Shown here piece after piece: positions 44,066 through 53,849 of a stretch of DNA of 64,000 nt. The translations under genes were made by a program, and so were the position numbers. The notes beneath the pieces were generated by a model. The model saw nothing but the letters and a program-made list of their open reading frames with translations. It had not been told where the DNA came from and ran no database searches. Origin of the DNA: Metellina segmentata (Eukaryota; Arthropoda; Arachnida; Araneae; Tetragnathidae); the NCBI GenBank assembly GCA_947359465.1, contig OX375882.1, forward strand, positions 56,790,509-56,854,508, in the 5' to 3' direction. Numbering within the stretch: position 1 is the stretch's first letter; every line of letters starts with the position of its first letter.

Positions 44066-44212
44066 GGTAGGTGGGTATGCAATTAACGTTGCACTGGAGT
44101 AACACAACGGTCTATTAGAAACGGTACGGGATCAAATCCAGAGAAAGGTCCGAGGACAGCACCACGTAATTTTGAACTACGGTCAGATGACGAGGTCACA
44201 CTTAATCAGGTA
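44066..44212 (-). mobile_element. SINE 3' half, minus strand
   Basis: Tail TAGGTAGGTGGGTATGCAAT, then TTGCACTGGAGTAACACAAC, GGTCCGAGGACAGCACCACG and GGTCAGATGACGAGGTCACA. It stops there, so it is 5'-truncated. Confidence 0.75.
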
Positions 44213-44507
44213 GAACGTTATACTAGATAATACTATGGATGAACAGGAGGGATCTCACCCAATATGCCATATATAATTTATTTCTATACATAGAAGTATA
44301 TTATTTACACAGACTATACGGACATCGCATAGTCTTCTTCAAAAATCTATGTTCTAAACTAAGCTTAAACGAACAACAATCGCCTTTTTTTACCTTATTT
44401 GAGGCCAGACGCTAGTAGATTGGCCAGAATTTTATGTTCAATGAATTTTTATTAAATTCACTTTACATTTCTATTTACTAGTTTTCATTGCTGTAGTCTT
44501 CATACGG

Positions 44508-44808
44508 TAGGGAGGTTGGTATTTTAATTAACGTCGTACTGAAGCAGCACAATGGACTATTGACGACGGTCGGGATCAATCCCAACTGGAAAGACCCGAG
44601 GACAACAAGTCGTAATTTCGAACCACGGTCAGATGACGAGGCAACACCTAAGCTGGCACCCCACTCTCCAAACTCCCATGCTAACGTGAGTATATTTGAG
44701 GACACGACAAATTTAACGTGCACCAGCCATCTTTGTACACGACGGTCTTTGGTTGGATTCGAACTCGCAACCCTCCGGTTGCTAATCCAACACTCCTCCA
44801 ACCTGGCC
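44508..44808 (-). mobile_element. SINE C, full length with TSD
   Basis: Tail, body and head are complete on the minus strand. The 13-bp duplication AGTCTTCATACGG / AGTCTTTATACGG lies at 44495-44507 and 44809-44821, one mismatch. A related segment about 1 kb downstream has CAATCTTCATACGGAATCAC without the SINE, confirming the boundaries. Confidence 0.9.
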
Positions 44809-45061
44809 AGTCTTTATACGGAATCACATTCATACAATAAAGGTGAATCTCATAGCGGTGTTACATAGTTGTATAGTTATAGTAAAGTTGTACAGAAATA
44901 AACCCTGCAACCATTTTCACAGGATAAACTGCCCGAATTTCTTCCAATCCAACCACCACTTCCAGGGTTATATATTCATCATTTGAGCCGTTATTTTTTA
45001 AAGTGGTTTAAGTCCTCTTCGAAAAAAAATTAGCTTATTTTCTTAAACAATTTTAATAATT

Positions 45062-45317
45062 CTGTGCTCAGATGGCAAAATGTTGTAAGTCACTTTTTTT
45101 AATTTTTCGTGACAGCAATTTTAAGATTCAAGATTCAACATGTGGTCCTGTGGTTTTTGACTTATTACAATTTTCCACCTTTGTTTTCTAATAAACTGAA
45201 CGAAAAGGACTTGTGACATTTTGCCACCTTCTAAACATTGACAAATCAGACTCCAGGATGGGACTTACTCAATTTTTTGAGAAAAGTGACTTACAACATT
45301 TTGGCGTCTAAGCACAG
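45062..45317. mobile_element. 256-bp MITE with CTGTGCTCAG ends, copy 1
   Basis: Inverted termini of about 38 bp start CTGTGCTCAGATGGCAAAAT and, complemented on the right, CTGTGCTTAGACGCCAAAAT. AATT duplications lie at 45058-45061 and 45318-45321. The interior matches 62694-62947 throughout (GACAGCAATTTTAAGATTCA, CAGACTCC-GGATGGGACTTA). No coding. A 4-bp target duplication is unusual for the common MITE groups. Confidence 0.85.
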
Positions 45318-45475
45318 AATTATTATTCCATAGTAAAATTTAACAGGTTTATAGTGTTAAAAACATCGTCCAAACAATTAAGTAACGTTTTCCAATATTT
45401 TTAAATTAAGTTAAACGCAAACCCTTAAATATCTTGATGTATGAAAAATGGACTAGTACCACTTTCAAAAATAAC

Positions 45476-45690
45476 TGCTCATTTATATTTTCATTCTACT
45501 GGTTCTCATTGCACCAATCTTCATACGGAATCACCTCCATAATGAGACATGAATCTCACAGGTGTTACAAAATTGTCGCCATAAACCCCTCAACCATTTT
45601 GCACAGGATAAAACACGTCCTCCAACACAACATGCACGTCACCAACACCCCCGAGGAAACTGCCCGACTTTCACCCACTCCATAACCACA
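45476..45690 (+). repeat. Diverged duplicate of the 44.45-44.97 kb segment
   Basis: Shared phrases in order include TCTACTGGTTCTCATTGC / TTTACTAGTTTTCATTGC, CTTCATACGGAATCAC, GAATCTCA-AG-GGTGTTACA, AACCATTTTGCACAGGATAAA / AACCATTTTCACAGGATAAA and ACTGCCCGA. The copy at 44452-44965 holds the SINE; this one does not. Confidence 0.8.
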
Positions 45691-45965
45691 CTCCCAGAAG
45701 AGACATTTCTCTCTACCTGAACCCTATCCCTATCTTCTATTCCAAATAAAAATGCTTGCATACCAGTGCAAACAGATCTGGCAATTTCGATTAAAACTTC
45801 CCTGCCGCTGCTACATACAGAAACAAGCCTTATTCTCATTGGTTCATCTTCTGTTGCCATCCCTTTACCCATAAATGCATTTATACCATCGATATATCTA
45901 TATATACCACTGCTATATCTGGCGTCCGCGCCCAGTTTAAGGGCTGGGAGAGGTTATTGGTGGTT
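45639..45965 (-). CDS. Unrecognised open frame, about 100 residues
   Basis: An antisense frame opens after a TAA at about 45950 and ends near 45639. The first in-frame ATG is at 45872; upstream residues (LGADARYSSGIYRYIDGINA) are also open. The protein would be mixed in composition (KGMATEDEPMRIRLVSVCSS, then IEIARSVCTGMQAFLFGIED). No family recognised. Its last third enters the duplicated segment described above, whose other copy does not share the rest. It could be an exon of a gene or chance. Confidence 0.2.
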
Positions 45966-46480
45966 GGGTTTTTCGAGAGGAGCGGAGAAAAGGAAGAGGC
46001 AGTTGTGTCAACAGCAGAAAGCGGCGAGTCCTTAGATCAACAACTGTTTGTTGGACGTGGCCGCAACTTATGTAAACATCCTGCTTTGGAGCAAAAATGT
46101 TCCAACCGGCAAAAGTTGACCTTAGCTGCAAAATGTTTTTTTTTCTTTTGCCTTTTACTTTGCTTGTGTTTCTTTGCTTTTTCTTTTATTTCTTCTTTCC
46201 ACTGACTGACGCCTACGTCTTTCACGCATGCTGCGTAGATGCTCAGAAAGGTTTACCAGTGCAGCGCTACGCATTTGGGATTCTCTTTTTGCCTGCTTGC
46301 TCGCCCCAGCTCTCTCTCGAACGGCGTTAGGATAGTCTGTAATGATAAGAGTGGTTTGCATATCACACCCCTTTCGCAAACAATTAGAAGGAAAACTGAG
46401 CACGATGTCTTCCTTCGCGTTCTTTTCGAAGGAATTATCTTCACCAACCTGTTCGCAAATCAGGATGTCCTGCACTCAAC
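45700..46480. other. Single-copy stretch
   Basis: No window repeats. Open frames overlap on both strands (46097-46330 plus, 46155-46475 minus). CG-bearing segment near 45925-46080. No recognised gene. Confidence 0.35.
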
Positions 46481-47440
46481 AGAATGGTCCCTAGCCCCGC
46501 CTACCCGGCCCCCCCAAGATTTGCGATTCCAAATAAAAGAGAACCAACCCCTCATGACACAAATATGCATTCAAGGCCTCCCAAAATGTGCATTTTGGAC
46601 CCAGTACCAATGAGAACGTGTTATGAGGAGTGGTCTATAATTCCGCCTAGTTCAGTCAGACCCCAAGAATTTCACGTTTTGAGAGAACCGACTCCTCATG
46701 AAGCAAATATGCATTAAAGGCCTCTCAAAAATTTGCATTTTGGACCTAGTGGCAATCCGAGTACTGTGATCTGTGATGGGAGGAATGGTCTATAACTCCG
46801 CCTAGTTCAGTCAGACACCAAGAAAAGCACTTTCAAGTTTTAAAATACTTGACCCCTGATCTAACAACTATGTATTCAAGGCCTATCCTGTACATAAATA
46901 AACCGCGAATGTCTGACCGAGCGGTATGGTATTTTATACAGCGCGCCTAGTCCAGTCTTTTCTCTTTCGTTGAACGATGGATATTGTAGAGTTCATTGAG
47001 GTTCTTATAAATCGGTAGAAATGAATGTGACAGAAAAAACTCATTTTCAATTAAGCACTCCATATTTAGTAAATCAAAATTGACGTAGTCAATAAAGTGC
47101 AAGCGTGCATAAATTATTATGACAGGGACAATGTGTGTTTGGATGATGTACTGATTTTGAAGTGAGATGGAAGTATTCATACCAAAATTTTCATTTTGGA
47201 CCAAGTTGCTAGTACCAATCATAGAACGTATGTTCTGTACTGGAAGGAATGGTCTATAACGCTCCCAAGTTCAGTCAGCTCTCCAAGATTTACACCTCCA
47301 AGTTTTAAGAGCATGGACCACTTTTGAACAAATATGTATTCCAGATATATACTATACACACATCAGATAACCGCAAATGGTATCTCTGGATTAAACCTAA
47401 TAGTATTTTACGCCGCAACACAGCGGGCTATTGGATGGAA
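46480..47440. repeat. Degenerate ~140-158-bp tandem repeat, four to five units
   Basis: The phrase GGAATGGTCTATAACTCCGC, CTAGTTCAGTCAGAC and CAAATATGCATT-AAGGCCT recurs near 46485, 46632, 46788, 46927 and 47249. A non-repeat block (about 46955-47190) separates the last unit. The units contain CATTTTGGAC-CAGT, which is also conserved. Confidence 0.75.
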
Positions 47441-47588
47441 CCTGGACTCCCATCTGTAGCCCTTTTAATTCAATTATCCACATACCTTAATTTTTGGACA
47501 TGCGTGTAGCATATGCAGGATTACAAATCATTTCAATCGCAAAACATTTCAAATTTGTATTACTTTAGTATTTCAAAAATATCGATTA

Positions 47589-48280
47589 CTTCAATTCATT
47601 TCAAATTTGTCTGTACCGAAAACGTAAAAGTGCATCTGTGGAAAGATAAGATCGGTTCATCTACTAAGACACTCCCATAACAAGATTTTACGTCCACAAT
47701 ATTCGTAAGATAACCATTTACCATACCGTACCAGAACGAACTTAAGGATGGTTTTACATAAAAAATGTTAGGACTGTAAAGCCAATACTTGATGATCTTT
47801 CTGGACACAATAATAGACACAAGTAAAGGCTATAGAGTACGCTACCGAAAGAAAAAAATCCATTAAAATAGGACGCCTGACAACACCGTACCTCAGATCT
47901 AGGTACTACCAGTCACTTATTGTGGTACCTAGGTAAGATATACCGTACTTTTAAAACTACTGCAAACATCCGTGACTTCAATTAAGTTCAAATTCGTTTG
48001 AGCTCTAAACGTAAAAACTGCTATTACGGAGAGATCGGATCCTTTCATCCACTTCCGTAACAAGATTTGTAGCTACCACTGTTCGTATGGCAACCACTTA
48101 TCAAACCCTACCAGGACGAATCTAAAGATGTTGTAACATCAAATGTTAGGACTGCAAAACCAGAACTTGTTGATCTTCCTAAGCACAATAACGCAGACAC
48201 AAGCAACGGATATCGTGTGCTCCCGAAATTCATTAAATAGGACACCTCTACAGAGCAGTACTTCGAATCTAGGGGTGCTG
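47589..48280. repeat. ~385-bp direct duplication, two diverged copies
   Basis: CTTCAATT, AACGTAAAA, GATCGG-TC-TTTCATC, AACAAGATTT, ATGTTAGGACTG, TTGATGATCTTTCTGGACAC / TTGTTGATCTTCCTAAGCAC and TAGGACGCCT / TAGGACACCT are in the same order from 47589 and from 47974. Antisense frames in the two copies are not homologous in frame, so they are not gene duplicates. Confidence 0.8.
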
Positions 48281-48289
48281 TCTGCAGAA

Positions 48290-49662
48290 CTAAACTGACA
48301 CTGCCTCTCGTAGAACTAAACACGAGGGTGCTTCAGAACGCTTATGCCACAAAAGCCCAGCACCAGCCTCCTCGACCAACATCAAAGCCATATCGCTCAA
48401 TTTCTACTCTTTCATCTCGAGGAATGAAATAAGTCCACCCAAACTAGAGTCAACAGAAACACTCCAAAACGCACGGGGGCTTGATTAACATTTCCTAATG
48501 TTTGTTTACCAGAGGGGTTGGGAGATCGGATATAAACACACAATCGGGGAACGTTGCATTTTAAAAGTGGGTGGACTGGACAACAGATGTTAATGTTTAT
48601 AGGCACCTGGCTTTAGCGTGTGAAGTGTTTGCTCTACTTGAAAGAGTTCTTGTTCTGAACAAGCCATCCAGAAATTCTAAGCTGCCAACACTAAATATTA
48701 TTTGGGAGATCGATGCATCATGCCTTGTGAAATGGAAGTAACTCTGAGAAAAATATTTTCGAGGGTAAGTCAAAATTTATCTTTGCATAATAACACATCT
48801 TTAGATTTGTCACGTGTTTGTGCGTGCTTAAAATTGATACTATTATGGTCACGTTACCGAAGTTTGACCTTGATAGCGTCATTTTTCTTGCTTCTGCTAC
48901 AGTGTAAACATGGCCTCACTGCAAGCAGTGGTGACCACAAAGAGCATATCTCATTTCTGGGATAGGAACGTGTCCAATGGGTTGAAATTCATCGGAGGTT
49001 TACAACACAATACGTGAACAGTTCTCTACCACGTAGATATTTGTATGATTAGATCGAGAGGCTTGAGGTATGTACACATTCGAAATCACGAAAATCGATC
49101 AGAATATCAATATTTTTATTAATAATTCAAAATATTTTCCTATTTCTTACCTTCCAAACGATGCCAAGATCTTGCATACATTCGAAATAGTTTTTTAGTT
49201 ACAAAGGGATATTTTTTTTGGTAGATCCTGTCACCAAGAACATGTTTTAACATGTTGTCAACATGTTTCCAAAACTTGAAACTCGACTTCTGAAGAACTA
49301 CGTTTTTGCAATAGGATGCTTTGATCAAAACGTGATAACTCCACAATGAATTCACCTATTATAATTACTTTTGCATCAACATAATTTATATAATACACTG
49401 AAAGTTTTGAACCTCAATCAGAGTATTTAGTTTGGAAATGGATTTTTAATTGCTTTTTAAATGTTGAAATTCCTGAAAAAATGTTGATTTTGTTACGCTT
49501 ACTTGATTAAAAAGTTAAAAAAAAATCTATTTCTTCTAGCAACTTGATGGAGGTTCAAAATATGAAGAATTATATTAGCAATACTTTCCAACAGGAATCG
49601 TTTTTCTGAACAAATTATAATTTGGTAGATCATGTTTCAAAAAACATGCTAATTCGCTAATT
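48290..49662. other. Non-coding stretch
   Basis: The plus frame at 48702-48965 begins MGDRCIMPCEMEV, and its codons near 48765 abut GAGG-GTAAGTC, a fair splice-donor sequence. There is no further support for an exon. Otherwise AT-rich and featureless. Confidence 0.35.
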
Positions 49663-49677
49663 ATATATTAATTAGAT

Positions 49678-49880
49678 GCCGGTCAAGAGGTTAAGGTGTT
49701 GGCCTCTGGATCGAAAGGTTCCTGGTTCGAATCCAGAGTCAGGGCATGGATATAAATTGTGCTGTCTTATGTTAGGGGCAATGATGGCCGCCCATTGGGC
49801 GCTCCTTCATAAATGGTCATCACTTCCGGCCTTGCAGTGGCCAAGGAATAGTACCTTAAGTGCCCGCCATTAGGGAAAAA
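49678..49880 (+). mobile_element. SINE, head A with tail type 2, perfect TSD
   Basis: A reduced head (TCAAGAGGTTAAGGTGTTGG, GGTTCGAATCC) is followed directly by tail type 2: TTAGGGGCAATGATGGCCGC, GCGCTCCTTCATAAATGGTC, CACTTCCGGCCTTGCAGTGG and GTGCCCGCCATTAGGG plus A run. The common SINE body is absent. A perfect 15-bp duplication ATATATTAATTAGAT lies at 49663-49677 and 49881-49895. Confidence 0.9.
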
Positions 49881-50376
49881 ATATATTAATTAGATAATTA
49901 ATTATTTGCATAATCTGATTTTTTCCCCCTGAAATAATTCCAAGAATACAACAATTATTCGTGATTAAAAAACTGGATTTTTAAAGTTAAAATTATAAAA
50001 ACCTTATTTAAGTGTATATGTACACCTTAAAAAAAGACCGGAAAAACGTGATGCACGAAAAGAGATAGACCGCCTGTCAACCACAACAACTGACGAGAAG
50101 ATTCAGCAAGCTCGAGAATTCGGCGAATTAACATCGACAATGTAGCGTGTTCTCTGCAGATTAGACGGACAAAAGAAGTAGAAGCGGTGCATAAATGGTT
50201 CGCTGACCACCGAAAACCTTCTTTTTGGAGCAAATACGCATGCTTCTGGACAGCTTATATCAAGAGCATCGAAAAGGAAGGAGACTAGAAAAATGATAAA
50301 CTTGTTTAACCCTACATTTGTATAAATAGACTGAAAAATAAAGTGCGGATTATTTCTGACTCTACCTCGGATGTAC

Positions 50377-50819
50377 TAGGGATGCGACATCGATGTAGAT
50401 GTTTTTTTAAAAACATCATACTTATCGATGTTTTTACGCTGTAGATGTTTTATTTTTAAATGAATAAAGTATCTTTATAAAATTTTTTAAAATAACCAAG
50501 TAGCATAATTTTCATAATCAGCTAATTGAACATACTTTTAGACCTAAGTGGCCAAGGGTGAAGGGTCTGAAAAGTAGAGATGCGACATCGATGTCGATGT
50601 TTTCATAACATTGATGTTTTATGAAAAACATCGATGTATTGGAGCCGATGTCGCATTACTAGTTGCTAAATCAATTTTAAAAAATGGGGAAAAAAGTTTA
50701 AATACACTGAATTTAAAAAAAAAATTATTTTGGGGCGACGTATTATCAACATCGTTGTTTTAATTTTGAACATCGATGTTTCAAAACGTCGATGTTTTGC
50801 TGTCGATTTCACATCACTA
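50377..50819. mobile_element. hAT-like element with GACATCGATG repeats
   Basis: Ends TAGGGATGCGACATCG and (complement of right) TAGTGATGTGAAATCG are inverted. Flanking octamers GGATGTAC and GTATGTAC match at 7 of 8 positions. Inside, ACATCGATGT and its variants recur many times in both directions, and a second terminus pair (GAGATGCGACATCGATG at 50577, CGATGTCGCATTACTAG at 50645) suggests a shorter nested or rearranged copy. Confidence 0.7.
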
Positions 50820-51091
50820 GTATGTACAACTAGCCGCGCAGTGTACATAATTGTACAAGGAACAAGGCGAAGGACATTTTTTTTTCCGGTGCGGCTATTA
50901 GTTTAGGGTTTATTAAGTCTCAAAGTTGAAAGAGCGAAATTTCTAATGCGAGTGAGCAAAAGACGTACAATTTTCAATCTTCAGCCGTGAGTTTTTTTAG
51001 AGTACTTCTTCTAAATGTAATTTTTTGCACGAAGCCGAGTTTTTTTAGAAATTTAAAGTTGGTACCCGGTAATATTTTTTTTAATCGGGAA

Positions 51092-51405
51092 AAATCGGGA
51101 CACTTTCGTTATTTTTTTCAAATCTGTCATATCTTTTTTTTTTATTACTTTTAATTTTTAAATTTGACATCGCAGAAAACCTTAGAATGTACTCTTTTTC
51201 ACGGTACAATTATTTTTAAAATTGCTTATTAATTGGATGCGATCAGAAGTTGGTCACATAAATTTCGGAATACTGGAAAATTTTCGTTACTTTTAGTTAA
51301 AACAATCATATCTATAGCTAATTATATCTATTTTTAAATTTGAAAACATCAATGAAAACCTTTGAATGTACTCTTTCTTATGGTACAATTATTGGCGAGG
51401 GGTTG
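51092..51405. repeat. ~178-bp direct duplication
   Basis: TTTCGTTA, TCATATCT, TTTTTAAATTTGA and GAATGTACTCTTT then CGGTACAATTATT / TGGTACAATTATT recur at a 178-bp offset. Confidence 0.65.
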
Positions 51406-51429
51406 GCGAGTGTATGCGAGCAGAGGGCG

Positions 51430-51925
51430 GATAGTCGCAAAGAACAATTTTTCTCAAGTTTATTTTATCGCAAAGAACAATTTTCTTTCAAGTTTCAAAA
51501 CTTCGATTTATGAGAAGCCACATGAATCCTAGAATCCCTCTTTCAAAGAAATATATATGCAGGGGGGAAACGCTTCTATTTCAATAAAAAAAAACCCGGC
51601 TCGTTATAAAGGTACATCCTTGCACACTCATGTATGTACGCTTTTACTTATTTGACGACGTCTTTTCTATTCACTAAAAGAAATAATCCCGCACGTGATC
51701 CACACACATACTATAGCACTCATTTATGTACACTGTCACTTATTTGACGTCTTTTCTATTCACTAAACAAATGGTGTGTTTCATCGCGCAGAACAATTGT
51801 CTCTCAAATTTAGAAACACCGATTTACGAGAATTCCCGTGAAACCTAGAATCCCTCTTTCAACGAAACATACACATAGAGAAAACGCTTCCACAATTCAC
51901 TAAAAAAAAACACCGCCAGCTCACC
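51430..51925. repeat. ~316-bp duplication with inner repeats
   Basis: CGCAAAGAACAATTTTCTTT ... CTAGAATCCCTCTTTCAA ... AAACGCTTC-A recurs at 51470 and 51786. Between them, ACTCATGTATGTACGC...TTTTCTATTCACTAAA is itself doubled, and CGCAAAGAACAATTTT is tripled near 51437-51480. Confidence 0.7.
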
Positions 51926-52749
51926 CATACACAAATGTGCAGGAAGCTTATGAATCCCATACACTTTGCGGAATCTGACAAAACGTTTCCATTCCTCTAA
52001 AAAGACGACATCTCATCAAAAACACACACTATCACAGCTCCTGACAACACCCGTCGTACACGCGAGCGACCCGTATCAAAACCAATAAGCACGCCGCATA
52101 ATGCCAGAGACGAGAAGAGAGATACCATTAGAATAATCACCAGCTTACATATCCATCCGTGCCCACACATATAGCAGGTGCATACCGGTACATGAAAAAA
52201 GCGAAAGAAGGAAGAGCGAAAAAAAAAAAAAAAAGCCGAGCATTTATGGGAAGCAAATTAATAAATAACCTCCGTAGCAGTCACAATAAAAGGGTAGAAG
52301 GAGGCTACACTAACTTTTAGTTAGGAAGGTAGCTTTATTCACAGTATACTGAACCGCGTCGTCATGGAGACGGCGGCACCAACAATGGAGGTGTGACGCA
52401 CGGTGGTCCGAGAATAAGTGATGCACATGGGGGTGTGTTTGAGGCCATCAAGAATCGGGAAGCCCCCTTCTGTTTTTCACTTCAAGGAATATATTTAGAG
52501 ACTTTGAAAGAGAGGGCATGCATCAAACGGGTCAACACTGGAAAGCGAGCATTTCCAGGGTATTCGCGTATTCTGGAAAATTAGACGCAATTAGCTGGGA
52601 TGTTGACTTCTCAAATAAAATATTTATTGGAATAAAATCGTGTTCATGTTCCAGTTTTAAAATAGGAAGTCTGGTTATTTTTGAGGGGGCGTCAGCAAAA
52701 AAAAACACGACAGCAAGAATGAAGTACTATTTCCTGATTCCTCGTATTT
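51926..52749. other. Non-coding stretch
   Basis: Includes an A run (about 52220-52234). Short plus frames (52393-52584, 52518-52826) have no recognisable features. Confidence 0.35.
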
Positions 52750-52845
52750 CTTTCTTTCCCTTACGGATTAACCCCGGACCTCCGTCAATACCCCATTGTG
52801 TTGCTCCAAATCGACGTTTTAATTAAAGTACCTACCTACCTTATA
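52750..52845 (+). mobile_element. SINE 3' tail fragment
   Basis: TTTCCCTTACGGATTAACCC, CCATTGTGTTGCTCCAAATC and GTTTTAATTAAAGTACC, then TACCTACC. Confidence 0.7.
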
Positions 52846-52890
52846 ATTTTGTAGGTTTTATACGGTTCAATTTTCTCTTTTTTGCTCAAT

Positions 52891-53463
52891 TATACACTAC
52901 CGTACCATAATGGACCGGACGCCAGCGGATTTGCATAAAATCCGACTACTTGTTTGGGGGTGTTTTACGTGATATGGCCTGGGACCTTTGCATGTTGTTT
53001 CTGGTCAATTGAACGCCGACGCCTACATGAACATTTTGGACCATCAGGTTCTTCCAACGCTCTGGCAATTTTATGGAATGGACGAATGTTACTTCCAGGA
53101 TGACTAAGCTCCATGTCATGTTGCAGCCTCTGTCAAGCAATGGCATCGAGATATGGATAAAAAACGTCTTCCCTGGACTGTTCAGAGTCCCAGCCTTAAT
53201 CCCATAGAACATTTGTGATTTAAGTGACGCTTATGGACCAGGAAACCACGTCCGAAATCTGCAGCTGAGCTGGCGACATTCTTGCAGCAGGAATGGACAC
53301 AAATACCCATAGCTGAGTATCGAAACCTTGGTGAAAGTATACCCAGAAGAGTTGCTAGTGGAATTGCAGTACGTGGGGGACCATCCCCTTATTAAATCAT
53401 GCATTGTTTCCCTTATACCATCACATATTTTTGTCCGGTCCTTTATTGATAGGGCAGTGTATA
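52891..53463 (+). mobile_element. Tc1-like element, internally deleted
   Basis: Inverted ends of about 30 bp: left TATACACTACCGTACCATAA, then TGGACCGGAC; right, complemented, TATACACTGCCCTATCAATA, then AAGGACCGGAC, both starting from TA. Only 573 bp lie between, so the N-terminal half of the transposase gene is gone. Confidence 0.85.
52952..53395 (+). pseudogene. Tc1-family transposase C-terminal relic
   Basis: One frame reads from VWGCF through GLGPLHVVSGQLNADAYMNI, ECYFQDD*APCHVAASVKQW, VQSPSLNPIEHL and SAAELATFLQQEW to a stop at 53393. It has in-frame stops after QDD, after EHL and elsewhere. The QDD-APCH and SPxLNPIEHL pattern is the second and third catalytic region of Tc1 DDE transposases. 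The usual third-motif aspartate in SPDLNP reads serine. Clearly inactive. Confidence 0.85.
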
Positions 53464-53544
53464 AGCACAACTTGATTTTTCTGATACATTTTTGTTTCGA
53501 TTACTTTTAAGCTATACAACGACTATGTTCTCATAAAAATTACT

Positions 53545-53838
53545 AGGCAGCGGAGGCCTGTTGAAAGAATAATGGATACGAGTTCGAAACTCGATACAAC
53601 CATAGACTGTCGTGAATGTGGGGGCTGTCGCACTAAATCTGCCGTGTCTTCAAATGTCCTCACGTTGGCGCGGTGAGGAAGTTTGGTGAGTGGAGTGTCA
53701 GTTCAGGTGGTATCACGTCATATCACCGTGGTTCAAAATGGCGAAGTGTACCCCGATCTTTGCCTTCGAGATTGATCCCGGACCGTCGCTAATATCCCGT
53801 TGTGTTGTTCCAGCGTGACTTTAATTCAACTAACTACC
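53545..53838 (+). mobile_element. SINE C
   Basis: Head (GCGGAGGCCTGTTGAAAGAA, GAGTTCGAAACTCG) and full body (CAAATGTCCTCACGTTGGCG, CACGTCATATCACCGTGGTT, CCCGTTGTGTTGTTCCAGCG) with tail TTTAATTCAACTAACTACC. Confidence 0.8.
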
Positions 53839-53849
53839 TCTATCACATG

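Noticed and set aside
46097..46475. Overlapping frames with strongly hydrophobic or charged runs
   Set aside because: Composition follows T-rich and A-rich sequence on opposite strands; no domain recognised.
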